Program-made: the position numbers and the translations under genes
Part shown: one piece after another, positions 56,029-64,000 of the stretch
How positions within the stretch are numbered: position 1 is the stretch's first letter
Layout of the letters: the number at the start of each line of letters is the position of its first letter
Source of the DNA: Planctomycetota bacterium
Lineage (GTDB): Bacteria; Planctomycetota; Planctomycetia; Pirellulales; UBA1268
Length of the DNA stretch: 64,000 bases
Assembly (NCBI GenBank): GCA_016872555.1
Contig: VGZO01000005.1
Coordinates: forward strand, 62,001 to 126,000
Direction: 5' to 3'
Notes under the pieces: generated by a model
Told to the model about the DNA's origin: nothing
Database searches by the model: none
Seen by the model: the letters and a program-made list of their open reading frames with translations, nothing else

Positions 56029-59000
56029 ATGGAGATCACGAAGATCAAGGTGTTGCGGGGCCCCAACGAGTGGGCCGCGTTTCCGGTCCTCGAGGTGTGG
56101 GTCGACCTCGGCCACCTCGAGGATTTCCCGTCGCACGTCATCCCCGGCTTCAACGACAAGCTGAAGCGCTGGCTGCCGGGGATGATCGAGCACCGCTGCA
56201 ACATCGGCGAGCGCGGTGGGTTCTTCCAGCGGCTCGACACCGGCACCTGGATGGGACACGTGCTCGAGCACGTGACGCTCGAACTCCAGACCGCCGCGGG
56301 CACGGCGGTGGGCTACGGCCGTGCCCGTGAGCTCGACCAGCGCGGTTGCTACCGGGTGGTCATCGAGTACGTCGAGGAGAAGTTCGCGCTGGAGTGCCTG
56401 CAGACGGCGCACCGCCTGATCATGACGGCGATCGACGGTGGGGAGTTTCCCATCGCCGCGGAGCTCAAGCGGCTGCGCGGCCTGCTCCTCGAGGTCCAGC
56501 TCGGTCCGAGCACGCGCTCGATCGTCGATGCGGCGCTGGCCCGGGGGATCCCCTGCCGGCGGCTCAACGAAGGAAGCCTCGTGCGGCTCGGTCAGGGGGC
56601 GAAGCAGCGGCGGATCATCGCCGCCGAGACCGACCGCACCCCGGCGGTCGCCGAGTCGATCGCCCAGGACAAGGACCTCACCCGGGCGCTGTTGGCCGAG
56701 GCGGGGATCCCGGTTCCCGAGGGCCGGCCGGTGACCGATGGCGCCGAGGCCCAGGCGGTGGCGGCGGAGTTCGGCGGTCCCGTGGTCGTCAAGCCGCGCT
56801 ACGGCAACCAGGGGCGCGGGGTGTCGGTCAATCTCACCACGCCCGACGAGGTCGCCCGGGCGTGGGAATTCGCCCGCACGCACGGCGACGATGTCGTCGT
56901 CGAGCGCTTCATCCCCGGCGGTGATCACCGGCTCCTCGTCGTCGGCGGCAAGGTCGTCGCGGCCGCGCGCCGTCACCCGCCGACCGTCACCGGCGACGGG
57001 GTCAGCTCGATCGAGCAGCTCGTCGCCAAGGCCAACGAGGATCCGCGGCGCAGTGGCGACCATGCCACCTCCCTGAGCCCGATCGTCATCGACGCGGTCG
57101 CCATCGCCGTGCTCGCCGAGCCGGGGATGACGCCGGCCTCCGTTCCCGAGGCAGGGCGGACGGTGTTGCTGCGGCACAGCGCCAACCTCAGCACCGGCGG
57201 CACCGCCGAAGACGTCACCGACAGGGTCCATCCCGAGGTCGCGGCCCGGGCGGTCGAGGCCGCCCGCGTGGTGGGCCTCGACATCGCGGGGATCGACGTC
57301 GTCACCGCCGACATCGGCAGGCCGCTCGACGGCCGGAGCGGCGCCGTGATCGAGGTCAACGCCGGCCCCGGCCTGCGGATGCACCTCGAGCCGACGATCG
57401 GCACGCCGCGGAACGTCGGGGCGGCGATCGTCGACACGCTGTTCGGACCCGGTGACGACGGCCGGATCCCGGTGGCTGCGGTCACCGGCACCAACGGCAA
57501 GACGACCGTCGTCCGCCTGATCTCCCACCTCGCCGCCGCCGGCGGGGCCACGGTCGGCACCACCTGCACCGAAGGGGTGTGGATCGGCGACCGGATGATC
57601 GACTCCGGGGATTGCAGCGGGCCGCAGAGCGCGCGGCGTGTGCTCGCCAATCCGACGGTCACCGCCGCCGTCCTCGAGACGGCGCGGGGCGGCATCCTTC
57701 GCGAGGGCTGTGGGTTCGACCGCTGCGACGTCGCCGTCGTCACCAACATCGGCCGTGGCGACCATCTCGGCATCGGCGCCGTCGACACCCCCGAGAAGCT
57801 CGCCTGGGTGAAGGGGGCGATCGTCTGCGCCGTGAAGCGCGACACCGGCGCCGCCGTGCTCAACGCCGCCGACCCGCTCGTGGTCGGGATGCGGCAGTGG
57901 TGCAAGGGGCAGGTCGTGTACTTCTCCGCCGACCCGTCCGCGCCGGTGCTCGTCGAGCACCTCGCCGCGGGAGGCCTGGCCGCCACGGTGCGCGACGGCT
58001 GGATCGTGCTCTGTGACGGCCCCCGCGAGACGCGGCTGGCACACCTCGACCGCGTGCCGCTGGTGCACCGCGGGCTGGTACGGTTCCAGGTCGACAACGT
58101 CCTCGCCGCCGCGGCCGCCGCCTGGCGTCTCGGCGTGCCGCTGGAGATCGTCCGCCTCGGGCTGGAGACCTTTCCGGCGGGGATGGCCGGATCGCCGGGG
58201 CGATTCAACGTCGTTGAACTGGCCGGTGCGACTGTCGTCGTCGACTACGGCCACAACCGCGACTCGCTGGAGCTGATGATCGCGACGCTCCGCCCGCTGC
58301 CGCACCGCAAGCGGACGGCCGTCTACTCCGCCGCCGGCGACCGTCGCGACGAGGATATCGTCGAGCAGGGCAAGCTCATCGCCGCCGCCTTCGACCGGGT
58401 TGTCGTCTACGAGGATGCCTACATGCGTGGCCGGGCGCCGGGGGAGATCACACGCCTGATCGCGTCCGGTGTCGCCGCGGTCAGACCCGACGCCGAGAGC
58501 TTCGTCGTCGCCGGTGGAAGTTGGATCGAATCGGCTTCCGGCGTGCTCGACAACGTGACCGCCGGGGAGCTCGTCCTCCTCCAGGCCGACACGATCGACC
58601 AGGCGGTGACGTGGCTCGAGAGCCGCTACGGGACGCGGATCACCGGCACCTCGCTCGACCGGCTCATCGGCCTTCCCGAGGGGGAGCCCGCGGCGGCGAG
58701 CCACGGCCCGGTGACCGTGCACGTCGGCCTCGGTGGCCGCGGATTGCGGGCCTCGCGTGGGATCGCCGCCGGCGAGACGATCCTCCGGGCCTGGGGACCG
58801 CAGGTTCCCGCCCGTGGCCCCGACACGATCCAGGTCGACGTCGGCACGCACGTCCGCCCCGAGGGGCCGCTGGTGCTGTGCAACCACTCGTGCGAGCCGA
58901 ACTGCGGATTGCTCATCCGCACCGGGGTCCGCGAGATCGAGATGCGGGCGCTGCGGGCGATCGCCGCCGGCGAGGAGCTGTCGATCGATTACGAGACGTT

Positions 59001-59175
59001 CGAGTACGTCATCGAGCATCAGGGGGCGACGTGCCGCTGCGGGGCGCCCGCCTGCCGCGGCCGGCTCCCCGGCTACAAGCTGCTTCCCGCGGAGATCCGC
59101 GCCCGCTACGGCGAGTTCATCGCCGAGTACCTGCGTGTCCTCGAGCCCGACGTGTCGGCGCCGGTCGTGAAATGA
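56029..59175 (+). CDS. cphA: Cyanophycin synthetase fused to a C-terminal SET domain
   Basis: 1048 residues. Residues of about 1-880 are a complete CphA: start KIKVLRGPNEWAAFP, an ATP-grasp domain with VVKPRYGNQGRGVSV, LRHSANLSTGGTAEDVT and DVVTADIG, then a Mur-ligase-like domain with P-loop TGTNGKTT at residues 486-493 and the CphA hallmark AAGDRRDEDI. CphA makes the Asp-Arg polymer cyanophycin without ribosomes. From residue 895 a SET domain follows: GGRGLRASRGIAAGETILRA, NHSCEPNC at 952-959, ELSIDYETFEY with Tyr988, and a post-SET CRCGAPAC (Cys1002, 1004, 1009). SET domains methylate lysines. Plain CphA proteins are about 870-900 residues, so the SET part is an added module. No clear ribosome-binding site is seen, but the start matches the family N-terminus. 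Confidence 0.9.
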   Translation: MEITKIKVLRGPNEWAAFPVLEVWVDLGHLEDFPSHVIPGFNDKLKRWLPGMIEHRCNIGERGGFFQRLDTGTWMGHVLEHVTLELQTAAGTAVGYGRARELDQRGCYRVVIEYVEEKFALECLQTAHRLIMTAIDGGEFPIAAELKRLRGLLLEVQLGPSTRSIVDAALARGIPCRRLNEGSLVRLGQGAKQRRIIAAETDRTPAVAESIAQDKDLTRALLAEAGIPVPEGRPVTDGAEAQAVAAEFGGPVVVKPRYGNQGRGVSVNLTTPDEVARAWEFARTHGDDVVVERFIPGGDHRLLVVGGKVVAAARRHPPTVTGDGVSSIEQLVAKANEDPRRSGDHATSLSPIVIDAVAIAVLAEPGMTPASVPEAGRTVLLRHSANLSTGGTAEDVTDRVHPEVAARAVEAARVVGLDIAGIDVVTADIGRPLDGRSGAVIEVNAGPGLRMHLEPTIGTPRNVGAAIVDTLFGPGDDGRIPVAAVTGTNGKTTVVRLISHLAAAGGATVGTTCTEGVWIGDRMIDSGDCSGPQSARRVLANPTVTAAVLETARGGILREGCGFDRCDVAVVTNIGRGDHLGIGAVDTPEKLAWVKGAIVCAVKRDTGAAVLNAADPLVVGMRQWCKGQVVYFSADPSAPVLVEHLAAGGLAATVRDGWIVLCDGPRETRLAHLDRVPLVHRGLVRFQVDNVLAAAAAAWRLGVPLEIVRLGLETFPAGMAGSPGRFNVVELAGATVVVDYGHNRDSLELMIATLRPLPHRKRTAVYSAAGDRRDEDIVEQGKLIAAAFDRVVVYEDAYMRGRAPGEITRLIASGVAAVRPDAESFVVAGGSWIESASGVLDNVTAGELVLLQADTIDQAVTWLESRYGTRITGTSLDRLIGLPEGEPAAASHGPVTVHVGLGGRGLRASRGIAAGETILRAWGPQVPARGPDTIQVDVGTHVRPEGPLVLCNHSCEPNCGLLIRTGVREIEMRALRAIAAGEELSIDYETFEYVIEHQGATCRCGAPACRGRLPGYKLLPAEIRARYGEFIAEYLRVLEPDVSAPVVK
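58711..59133 (+). other. SET domain coding segment of the CphA fusion
   Basis: Region of the fusion gene coding residues 895-1035. The catalytic pocket pieces are intact: the N-terminal GxGxR-like segment GLGGRGLRAS, the NHSCEPN motif, the IDYETFEY motif and the post-SET cysteines. The cysteine of NHSC plus the three post-SET cysteines can form the zinc site known from histone lysine methyltransferases. The frame runs from the CphA part into this segment without a stop. Confidence 0.85.
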
Positions 59176-59187
59176 CCGGCGCGGGGA

Positions 59188-60255
59188 TCACTTCACCCCC
59201 ACCTTGCGGTCGAGGGCGCCGCGCACGCCGAGCTGCTCGGGGTGGCGGGCGATCTTGTCGGTGAACACCCGCACGTCGTCGACGATCGGGCGCAGTTCGC
59301 GCGTCAGGCGGTTGACGTTGGCGGCGGCCTGCGCGAGCTCCTCGTAGACCTTGGGATCGCGGACGAGGCGCCCCAGCGTGCCGTCGGATTGCGTCAGCGC
59401 GCGGGTGAACCCCGACGCCTGCTGGAGGACCTCGTCGAGCCGGCCGATCGTGCGGTCGATCTGGGCGACCATCGCGGCCCCACGGTCGCCGAGCGGCTTG
59501 GTGAGTCCCTCGATGTTGCGGAGGTTGCGGTCGGCGCTCTCGACGGTGGTGCCGATGCCCTTGACGGTGGCGCGGAGGTCGGCCATCACCTCGGGGAGGG
59601 CCTCGAGCGTGTCGGCGATCCGCTCCCGTGAGGCGGGGTCGCCGACGACGGCGTTGATGTTGTTCATCGCCACCGAAAACGAATCGAGCGCCGCCTCGGT
59701 CTTGCGGACGATCGTCTCGAAGCGGTCGTCCTCGCCGAGGAACATCCGGTCGAGGTTGCCCGACAGCTTGGTCACGGAGTCGCTCGCCTGGACGAGCGAG
59801 TCGAGCGCTCCGCCGAGCTTCGGTTCCAGCGACGCGAACACGTCGAACGGGTTGCGGGCGACGGCCCCGACGAGGACCTCGTCCGGGGCGAGACGCTGCC
59901 GGGGCGGCACCACGCGCCCCGGGACCAGCGCGATTTCCGCGTCACCGAGGAGCGATCCGGTGATCCGCGGCTCCTCGTCGCGGTACACGGGGACGTGGGA
60001 GTCGATGTTCGCCACGACGCTGACGCCGCCACGCTCGTCGAGCGCGACGTCGGAGACGCGGCCGACGAGGATCCCGTTCTTCCGGATCGGCGTCCCGGGG
60101 GCGACGCCGCGCGCGTCGCCGAAGCTCATCCGCAGCGGGTAGGTCGATTGCACCAGTGCCGGAAGGTCGCCGAACAGGACGATGAGGATCCCGGCGATGA
60201 TCGCCGTCGCCAGGACCATCACGCCGACGCGGAACTGCATCGTGCGGTCGCTCAT
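59188..60255 (-). CDS. mlaD: MlaD-like MCE-domain protein
   Basis: 355 residues. One N-terminal membrane helix (FRVGVMVLATAIIAGILIVL) is followed by an MCE domain (PLRMSFGDARGVAPGTPIRK, NGILVGRVSDVALDE) and a long helical C-terminal part (SLVQASDSVTKLSGNLDRMF, VESADRNLRNIEGLTKPLGD). MlaD-type proteins form the periplasmic hexamer of a phospholipid transporter between inner and outer membrane. The ATG at 60255 overlaps the mlaF stop (ATGA), so mlaF and mlaD are translated as a pair. It is convergent with the cyanophycin synthetase, 12 bases apart. Confidence 0.9.
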   Translation of the reverse strand: MSDRTMQFRVGVMVLATAIIAGILIVLFGDLPALVQSTYPLRMSFGDARGVAPGTPIRKNGILVGRVSDVALDERGGVSVVANIDSHVPVYRDEEPRITGSLLGDAEIALVPGRVVPPRQRLAPDEVLVGAVARNPFDVFASLEPKLGGALDSLVQASDSVTKLSGNLDRMFLGEDDRFETIVRKTEAALDSFSVAMNNINAVVGDPASRERIADTLEALPEVMADLRATVKGIGTTVESADRNLRNIEGLTKPLGDRGAAMVAQIDRTIGRLDEVLQQASGFTRALTQSDGTLGRLVRDPKVYEELAQAAANVNRLTRELRPIVDDVRVFTDKIARHPEQLGVRGALDRKVGVK

Positions 60256-61088
60256 GACCCACCTCCGGCAGCCGCTTCCACGAGGCGATTCCCCGCCCGG
60301 CCCTCGATGAATTGGCGGATCCGCGGGTCGCGGCTGCGGTCGAGCTCGGCGGGCGTGCCGGAGAACACGATCTGCGGAGCGTCGGCGGCGAGCCGGGCGA
60401 GCGGATGGAGCATCACGATCCGGTCAGCGACCTTGCGGGCGGTGTGCATGTCGTGGGTCACGACCACGCTGGTCACGCCCCCCCGGGCGCGGACCTTGAG
60501 GATCAGTTCACCGATGACGTCGGTCATGATCGGGTCGAGGCCCGTGGTCGGCTCGTCGTAGAGCACCACCGGGGGATCGAGGGCCAGCGCCCGGGCGAGC
60601 CCGGCCCGTTTCCGCATCCCGCCAGAGAGCTCCATCGGCTTCCGCGACCGCACCTGGGGCGGCAGCCCGACCTCGGCGAGGAGCTGGTCGACGATCGCCG
60701 CGATCTCGGCCTCGGCCAGACGGGTGTGTTCGCGGAGCGGGAAGGCGATGTTGTCGGCGATCGACAGGCTGTCGAACAGGGCCGCCCCCTGGAACACGAA
60801 GCCGCACTTCGTGCGGAGGGAGGCCAGGGAGCGCTCGCTGTGGCGGGCCAGCGACCGCCCTTCGAAGCGCACCTCGCCGCTGCTCGGGCGGATCAGCCCG
60901 ATCAGGCACTTGAGCAGCACCGTCTTGCCGCAGCCACTCTCGCCGAGGATCACCAGCGTCTCCCCGGGGGCGATCGCCACGCTGATGTCGCGGAGCACCG
61001 TGACGAGTCCGAAGTGCACCGTCAGCCGCTCGGCGGCGAGCACCGGAAGGGCGGGATCGACGGGTGTGGCGGGGGGTGAGGAGGCCAT
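60252..61088 (-). CDS. mlaF: MlaF-like ABC ATPase
   Basis: 278-residue ATP-binding subunit of an Mla-type lipid transporter. Motifs: Walker A GESGCGKTVLLK, the Q-loop FVFQGAALFDSLSI, signature LSGGMRKRAGLARAL, Walker B VVLYDEPTTGLDP and the H-loop VVTHDM. The combination GAALFDSL and LSGGMRKR is typical of MlaF. It lies between mlaE (42 bases upstream) and mlaD (4-base overlap), the usual permease-ATPase-MCE order. Confidence 0.94.
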   Translation of the reverse strand: MASSPPATPVDPALPVLAAERLTVHFGLVTVLRDISVAIAPGETLVILGESGCGKTVLLKCLIGLIRPSSGEVRFEGRSLARHSERSLASLRTKCGFVFQGAALFDSLSIADNIAFPLREHTRLAEAEIAAIVDQLLAEVGLPPQVRSRKPMELSGGMRKRAGLARALALDPPVVLYDEPTTGLDPIMTDVIGELILKVRARGGVTSVVVTHDMHTARKVADRIVMLHPLARLAADAPQIVFSGTPAELDRSRDPRIRQFIEGRAGNRLVEAAAGGGS

Positions 61089-61130
61089 GGCGGGTGGAGG
61101 TCGGCAGGCCGGGACGGCCGCCGCGGGCGT

Positions 61131-62003
61131 TCACAACAGGCGGCGCGGGCCTTCGGGGCGGAAGAAATCGTGGACGTTGTTGAGCCACATCCCCAGGAAC
61201 AGGTCGAGGATCAGGATCAGCACGAACGAGTGGACGAAGGCGTTGGTGGCCGCGCGGCCGACTCCCTCTGCACCGTGGCCGGAATGGAAGCCGTGGTGGC
61301 AGCTGACCAGCGCGATCGCGGCCCCGAAGAAGAAGCTCTTGAAGATCCCCATCAGGAAATCGAAGGCGTCGACGTACTCCCGGGAGTTGTTCCAGTAGTG
61401 GTGGTAGTCGATACCGAGGACGAGGTGCGAGTAGAGGTAGCCGCCGAGCACCCCCATGAAATCGGCCATCACGGTCAGCGTCGGGATCAGGACCAGACAG
61501 CCGAGGAACCGGGGCACGACGAGGTAATAGACCGGGTTGGCCCCCATGCTCTCCAGCGCGTCGATCTGTTCGGTGACGCGCATCGTGCCCAGCTCGGCGG
61601 CCATCGCGCTGCCGACCCGGCCGGCGAGCATCGTCGCGGCGAGCACCGGCCCGAGTTCGCGCACCAGCGACAGGTTGATGACGCTGCCCAGCCGTGTCTG
61701 CAGGCCGAGCGCCCGGAACTGTGCGTAGCTCTGCACTGCCAGGACCATCCCGATGAACAGCCCGGTCAGCGCCACCACCGGTAGCGACAGGACGCCGATC
61801 TGGTAGAAGGCCGGCACGAGCACGTCGCGGCGTTGCCGCCGGGCGACGATCCAGGCGAGCGTGCGGAACGTGAAGATCGCGACGTCCCCCACCGCGGCGA
61901 CCCGGTCGAGCATGAACGCCCCGAGGTCGGCGACGCGGTCGGCGATCCAGTCGGAGAAACCTCCGCGGAGTCTCGCGACGGGCGTGGTGGGATCGGTCGC
62001 CAT
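61131..62003 (-). CDS. mlaE: MlaE-like permease
   Basis: 290 residues with about five or six membrane segments. The MlaE family features are present: [58 protein letters not shown] and [13 protein letters not shown]. Together with mlaF and mlaD it makes the inner-membrane transporter for phospholipids. MlaA, MlaB and MlaC are not seen in the window. It is the first gene of the operon; the 210-base gap before clpC contains an inverted repeat. Confidence 0.94.
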   Translation of the reverse strand: MATDPTTPVARLRGGFSDWIADRVADLGAFMLDRVAAVGDVAIFTFRTLAWIVARRQRRDVLVPAFYQIGVLSLPVVALTGLFIGMVLAVQSYAQFRALGLQTRLGSVINLSLVRELGPVLAATMLAGRVGSAMAAELGTMRVTEQIDALESMGANPVYYLVVPRFLGCLVLIPTLTVMADFMGVLGGYLYSHLVLGIDYHHYWNNSREYVDAFDFLMGIFKSFFFGAAIALVSCHHGFHSGHGAEGVGRAATNAFVHSFVLILILDLFLGMWLNNVHDFFRPEGPRRLL

Positions 62004-62045
62004 GGTGCAGCCCGGAAGTCACGGCGGCGCGGCTGACGCGGCGCA

Positions 62046-62082
62046 CCCGACCGTGCCGGTAGCATCGGCTCTGCCGGTCGGG
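62046..62082. repeat. Inverted repeat between clpC and mlaE
   Basis: CCCGACCG at 62046-62053 and CGGTCGGG at 62075-62082 are perfect eight-base arms 21 bases apart. They lie after the clpC stop and just before the mlaE start on the same strand. They could be a weak terminator of clpC or an operator of the mla operon. No T run follows on the transcribed strand. Confidence 0.35.
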
Positions 62083-62213
62083 AGGATTGAGCCGACCGTG
62101 GAGAATTTCCAAGGGACGCGCGGGGCCGGCAAGCTGGGAAAGCCTGTCAAGCGGGCCTCGGTCCGCCCCGGCGCGGCGGACCACGCCGGCCGGGACGGCC
62201 GATGGCAACAGAG

Positions 62214-64000
62214 CTACGCCGACTCGCCCGTCGCCGGGGCGCTGGCGACCGGCTCGGCGGTGACCAACCCCTTGAACACGAGCTGCTTCTTGCCGGCCAC
62301 CTCGACGCAGTCGACCTGGATCGTGTCCTTGCCCTCAAACTCCCCCTTGAGGAGCTCCTCGCTGACAGGATCCTCGATGAAGTTCTCGAGGGCCCGGCGC
62401 AGCGGCCGGGCGCCGAAGTCGGTGTCGGAGCCCTTCTTGATGAGGAACTTCTTCGCCTCGTCGGTGAGCTCGAGCTTCAGGCCGCGCTCGCCGAGGCGCT
62501 CGCGGACCTTCGCCAACTCGATGTCGATCACCCGCTTGAGGTCGTCGACGTTCAGATGGTGGAACACGATCACGTCGTCGACGCGGTTGAGGAACTCTGG
62601 GCGGAACACCTTCTCGATCCGCTCGTTGACGCGCCCCTTCATGCTGTCGTAACTGGCGTCGCCGTCGGGCTTCTGGAATCCGAACGCCGCTTCGTTCTTG
62701 ATCGCCTCGGCACCGGCGTTGGTGGTCATGATCAGGATCGTGTTACGGAAGTCGACGTTCCGACCGAACGAGTCGGTCAGCCGCCCCTCCTCCATCACCT
62801 GCAGCAGCATGTTGAACACGTCGGGATGCGCCTTCTCGATCTCGTCGAGGAGGACGACCGAGTAGGGACGGCGCCGGATCTTCTCGGTGAGCTGCCCCCC
62901 CTCCTCGAAGCCGACGTAGCCCGGCGGGGCGCCGATCAGCCGGCTGACGTTGTGCTTCTCCATGTACTCGCTCATGTCGATCTGGATCAGCGCCTCGTCG
63001 TCGCCGAACATGAACTGCGCCAGCGCCTTGGCCAGGAGCGTCTTCCCGACCCCCGTCGGCCCGGCGAAGATGAAGCAGCCTGTCGGCCGTTTCGGGTCCT
63101 TGAGCCCGGAGCGGCTGCGGCGGACCGCTTTCGAGACGCTCTTGATCGCGGCGTCCTGGCCGATCACCCGGCGGTGGAGCTCGTCCTCCATCGCCATCAG
63201 CCGCTGGCTGTCTTCCGTCGACATCCGGGTCAGCGGGATCCCGGTCATCTTGGCGACGACCTCGGCCACGACCTCGCCGTCGACGACGCCGTCGGCCTCG
63301 CGCGACTTCTCGCGCCAGTCGCGGGTCATCGACTGCTTCTTCTTCTTGAGCTTGTCGGCCTGGTCGCGGAGGGCCGCCGCCTTCTCGAAGTCCTGGTTGG
63401 CGACCGCCTCCTCCTTCTCCTTGTTGAGGCGCTCGACCTCGTCGTCGATCTCCTTGAGATCCGGCGGCTTGGTCATCGCCTTGAGCCGCACCCGGGCACC
63501 GGCCTCGTCGATGACGTCGATCGCCTTGTCGGGAAGGCATCGGCCGGTGATGTAGCGGCTGGAGAGTTCGACGGCGCTGTCCAGCGCCTCGTCGGTGATC
63601 TGGACGCGGTGGTGGCTCTCGTAGCGATCGCGGAGCCCCTTGAGGATCTCGACGGCCTCGGTCTTGCTGGCCGGCTCGACCATGATGATCTGGAACCGGC
63701 GATCGAGCGCCGAATCCTTCTCGATGTACTTGCGGTACTCGTCGAGCGTCGTGGCGCCGATGCACTGGATCTCGCCGCGGGCGAGGGCAGGCTTGAGGAC
63801 GTTCGAGGCGTCGATCGCCCCCTCCGCACCACCGGCGCCGACGAGGGTGTGCAATTCGTCGATGAACAGGATCGTGTTCTTGGCGCGGCGGACCTCGTTC
63901 ATCACCGCCTTGATCCGTTCCTCGAACTGGCCGCGGTACTTCGTCCCGGCGACCATCATCGCCAGGTCGAGGACGACGATCCGCCGGTCGGAGAGGAGCT
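62214..64000 (-). CDS. clpC: ClpC-type ATPase of the Clp protease (5' part beyond window)
   Basis: C-terminal 594 or so residues of an HSP100 unfoldase. The visible part begins inside the first AAA+ domain ([20 protein letters not shown], Walker [13 protein letters not shown]). A UVR-like coiled linker follows ([20 protein letters not shown]), which marks ClpC. The second AAA+ domain has [12 protein letters not shown] and [16 protein letters not shown], and the C-terminal part has [15 protein letters not shown]. It delivers substrates to ClpP and controls regulated proteolysis. The N-terminal domain lies beyond base 64000. It runs in the same direction as the mla operon, with a 210-base gap. 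Confidence 0.96.
   Translation of the reverse strand, partial: LLSDRRIVVLDLAMMVAGTKYRGQFEERIKAVMNEVRRAKNTILFIDELHTLVGAGGAEGAIDASNVLKPALARGEIQCIGATTLDEYRKYIEKDSALDRRFQIIMVEPASKTEAVEILKGLRDRYESHHRVQITDEALDSAVELSSRYITGRCLPDKAIDVIDEAGARVRLKAMTKPPDLKEIDDEVERLNKEKEEAVANQDFEKAAALRDQADKLKKKKQSMTRDWREKSREADGVVDGEVVAEVVAKMTGIPLTRMSTEDSQRLMAMEDELHRRVIGQDAAIKSVSKAVRRSRSGLKDPKRPTGCFIFAGPTGVGKTLLAKALAQFMFGDDEALIQIDMSEYMEKHNVSRLIGAPPGYVGFEEGGQLTEKIRRRPYSVVLLDEIEKAHPDVFNMLLQVMEEGRLTDSFGRNVDFRNTILIMTTNAGAEAIKNEAAFGFQKPDGDASYDSMKGRVNERIEKVFRPEFLNRVDDVIVFHHLNVDDLKRVIDIELAKVRERLGERGLKLELTDEAKKFLIKKGSDTDFGARPLRRALENFIEDPVSEELLKGEFEGKDTIQVDCVEVAGKKQLVFKGLVTAEPVASAPATGESA

Noticed and set aside
55717-59019. A 1100-codon minus-strand frame antisense to the CphA-SET gene
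   Set aside because: The plus strand encodes recognisable CphA and SET motifs along this whole stretch, so the minus frame is a shadow.

Overview
The window is a very GC-rich stretch (roughly 70% G+C, read by eye) of a bacterial chromosome that looks like a member of the Planctomycetota, most likely a Pirellulales-type lineage. The pointers are lineage-typical families: a YTV-repeat surface protein, a PVC-type propeller/HEAT/cytochrome c dehydrogenase, DUF1080 and ThuA domain proteins, a TIGR03790-like exported protein, exported cytochrome c/copper-monooxygenase fusions, and a bacterial topoisomerase VI B subunit. Genes are densely packed on both strands. No rRNA, tRNA, insertion sequence, prophage or CRISPR array was recognised.

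Region by region: 1-5.9 kb holds a partial metG, an exported thioredoxin-trypsin fusion, a TIGR03790-like protein and an exported M28 peptidase. 6.0-10.2 kb is a plus-strand run with a lysine-free lipoyl-like domain, lnt, two membrane proteins (one only 51 aa) and an MtfA-type peptidase. 10.2-18.4 kb holds an exported propeller protein, a 1330-residue protein of unknown function, a DUF1080 protein, a LipB-like protein without its catalytic residues, and lipA. 18.4-23.3 kb is a minus-strand block with a sigma-54 activator, an exported repeat protein with a receiver-like segment, and argH. 23.4-30.1 kb holds a glycosyltransferase, a DinG helicase, a serine hydrolase, and a 706-aa EF-hand/redoxin/cytochrome c/copper-monooxygenase fusion. 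30.2-30.9 kb is a DUF433/DUF5615 toxin-antitoxin pair. 31-43 kb holds the PVC-type dehydrogenase, glgA, a Cys-rich exported protein, two RNA methyltransferases and a glycosyltransferase. 43-52 kb holds topoisomerase VI B, two small secreted proteins, a MerR-TPR regulator, a ThuA protein, NADP isocitrate dehydrogenase and the YTV protein.

The most unusual locus is 52.4-59.2 kb. A full-length cyanophycin synthetase is fused at its C-terminus to a SET domain with the NHSC motif, the catalytic-type tyrosine motif and a complete post-SET cysteine set. It is transcribed away from a DUF1854 protein and an ABC exporter, a pair associated with cyanophycin loci in other bacteria. Together these suggest a polymer-making system with a built-in lysine methyltransferase. 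The polymer, its methylation and any export are inferences.

The window ends with an MlaEFD-type lipid transport operon and the C-terminal part of clpC. Starts were chosen by reading frame, ribosome-binding sites and family N-termini. Many long open frames antisense to real genes are GC-driven shadows and are left out.
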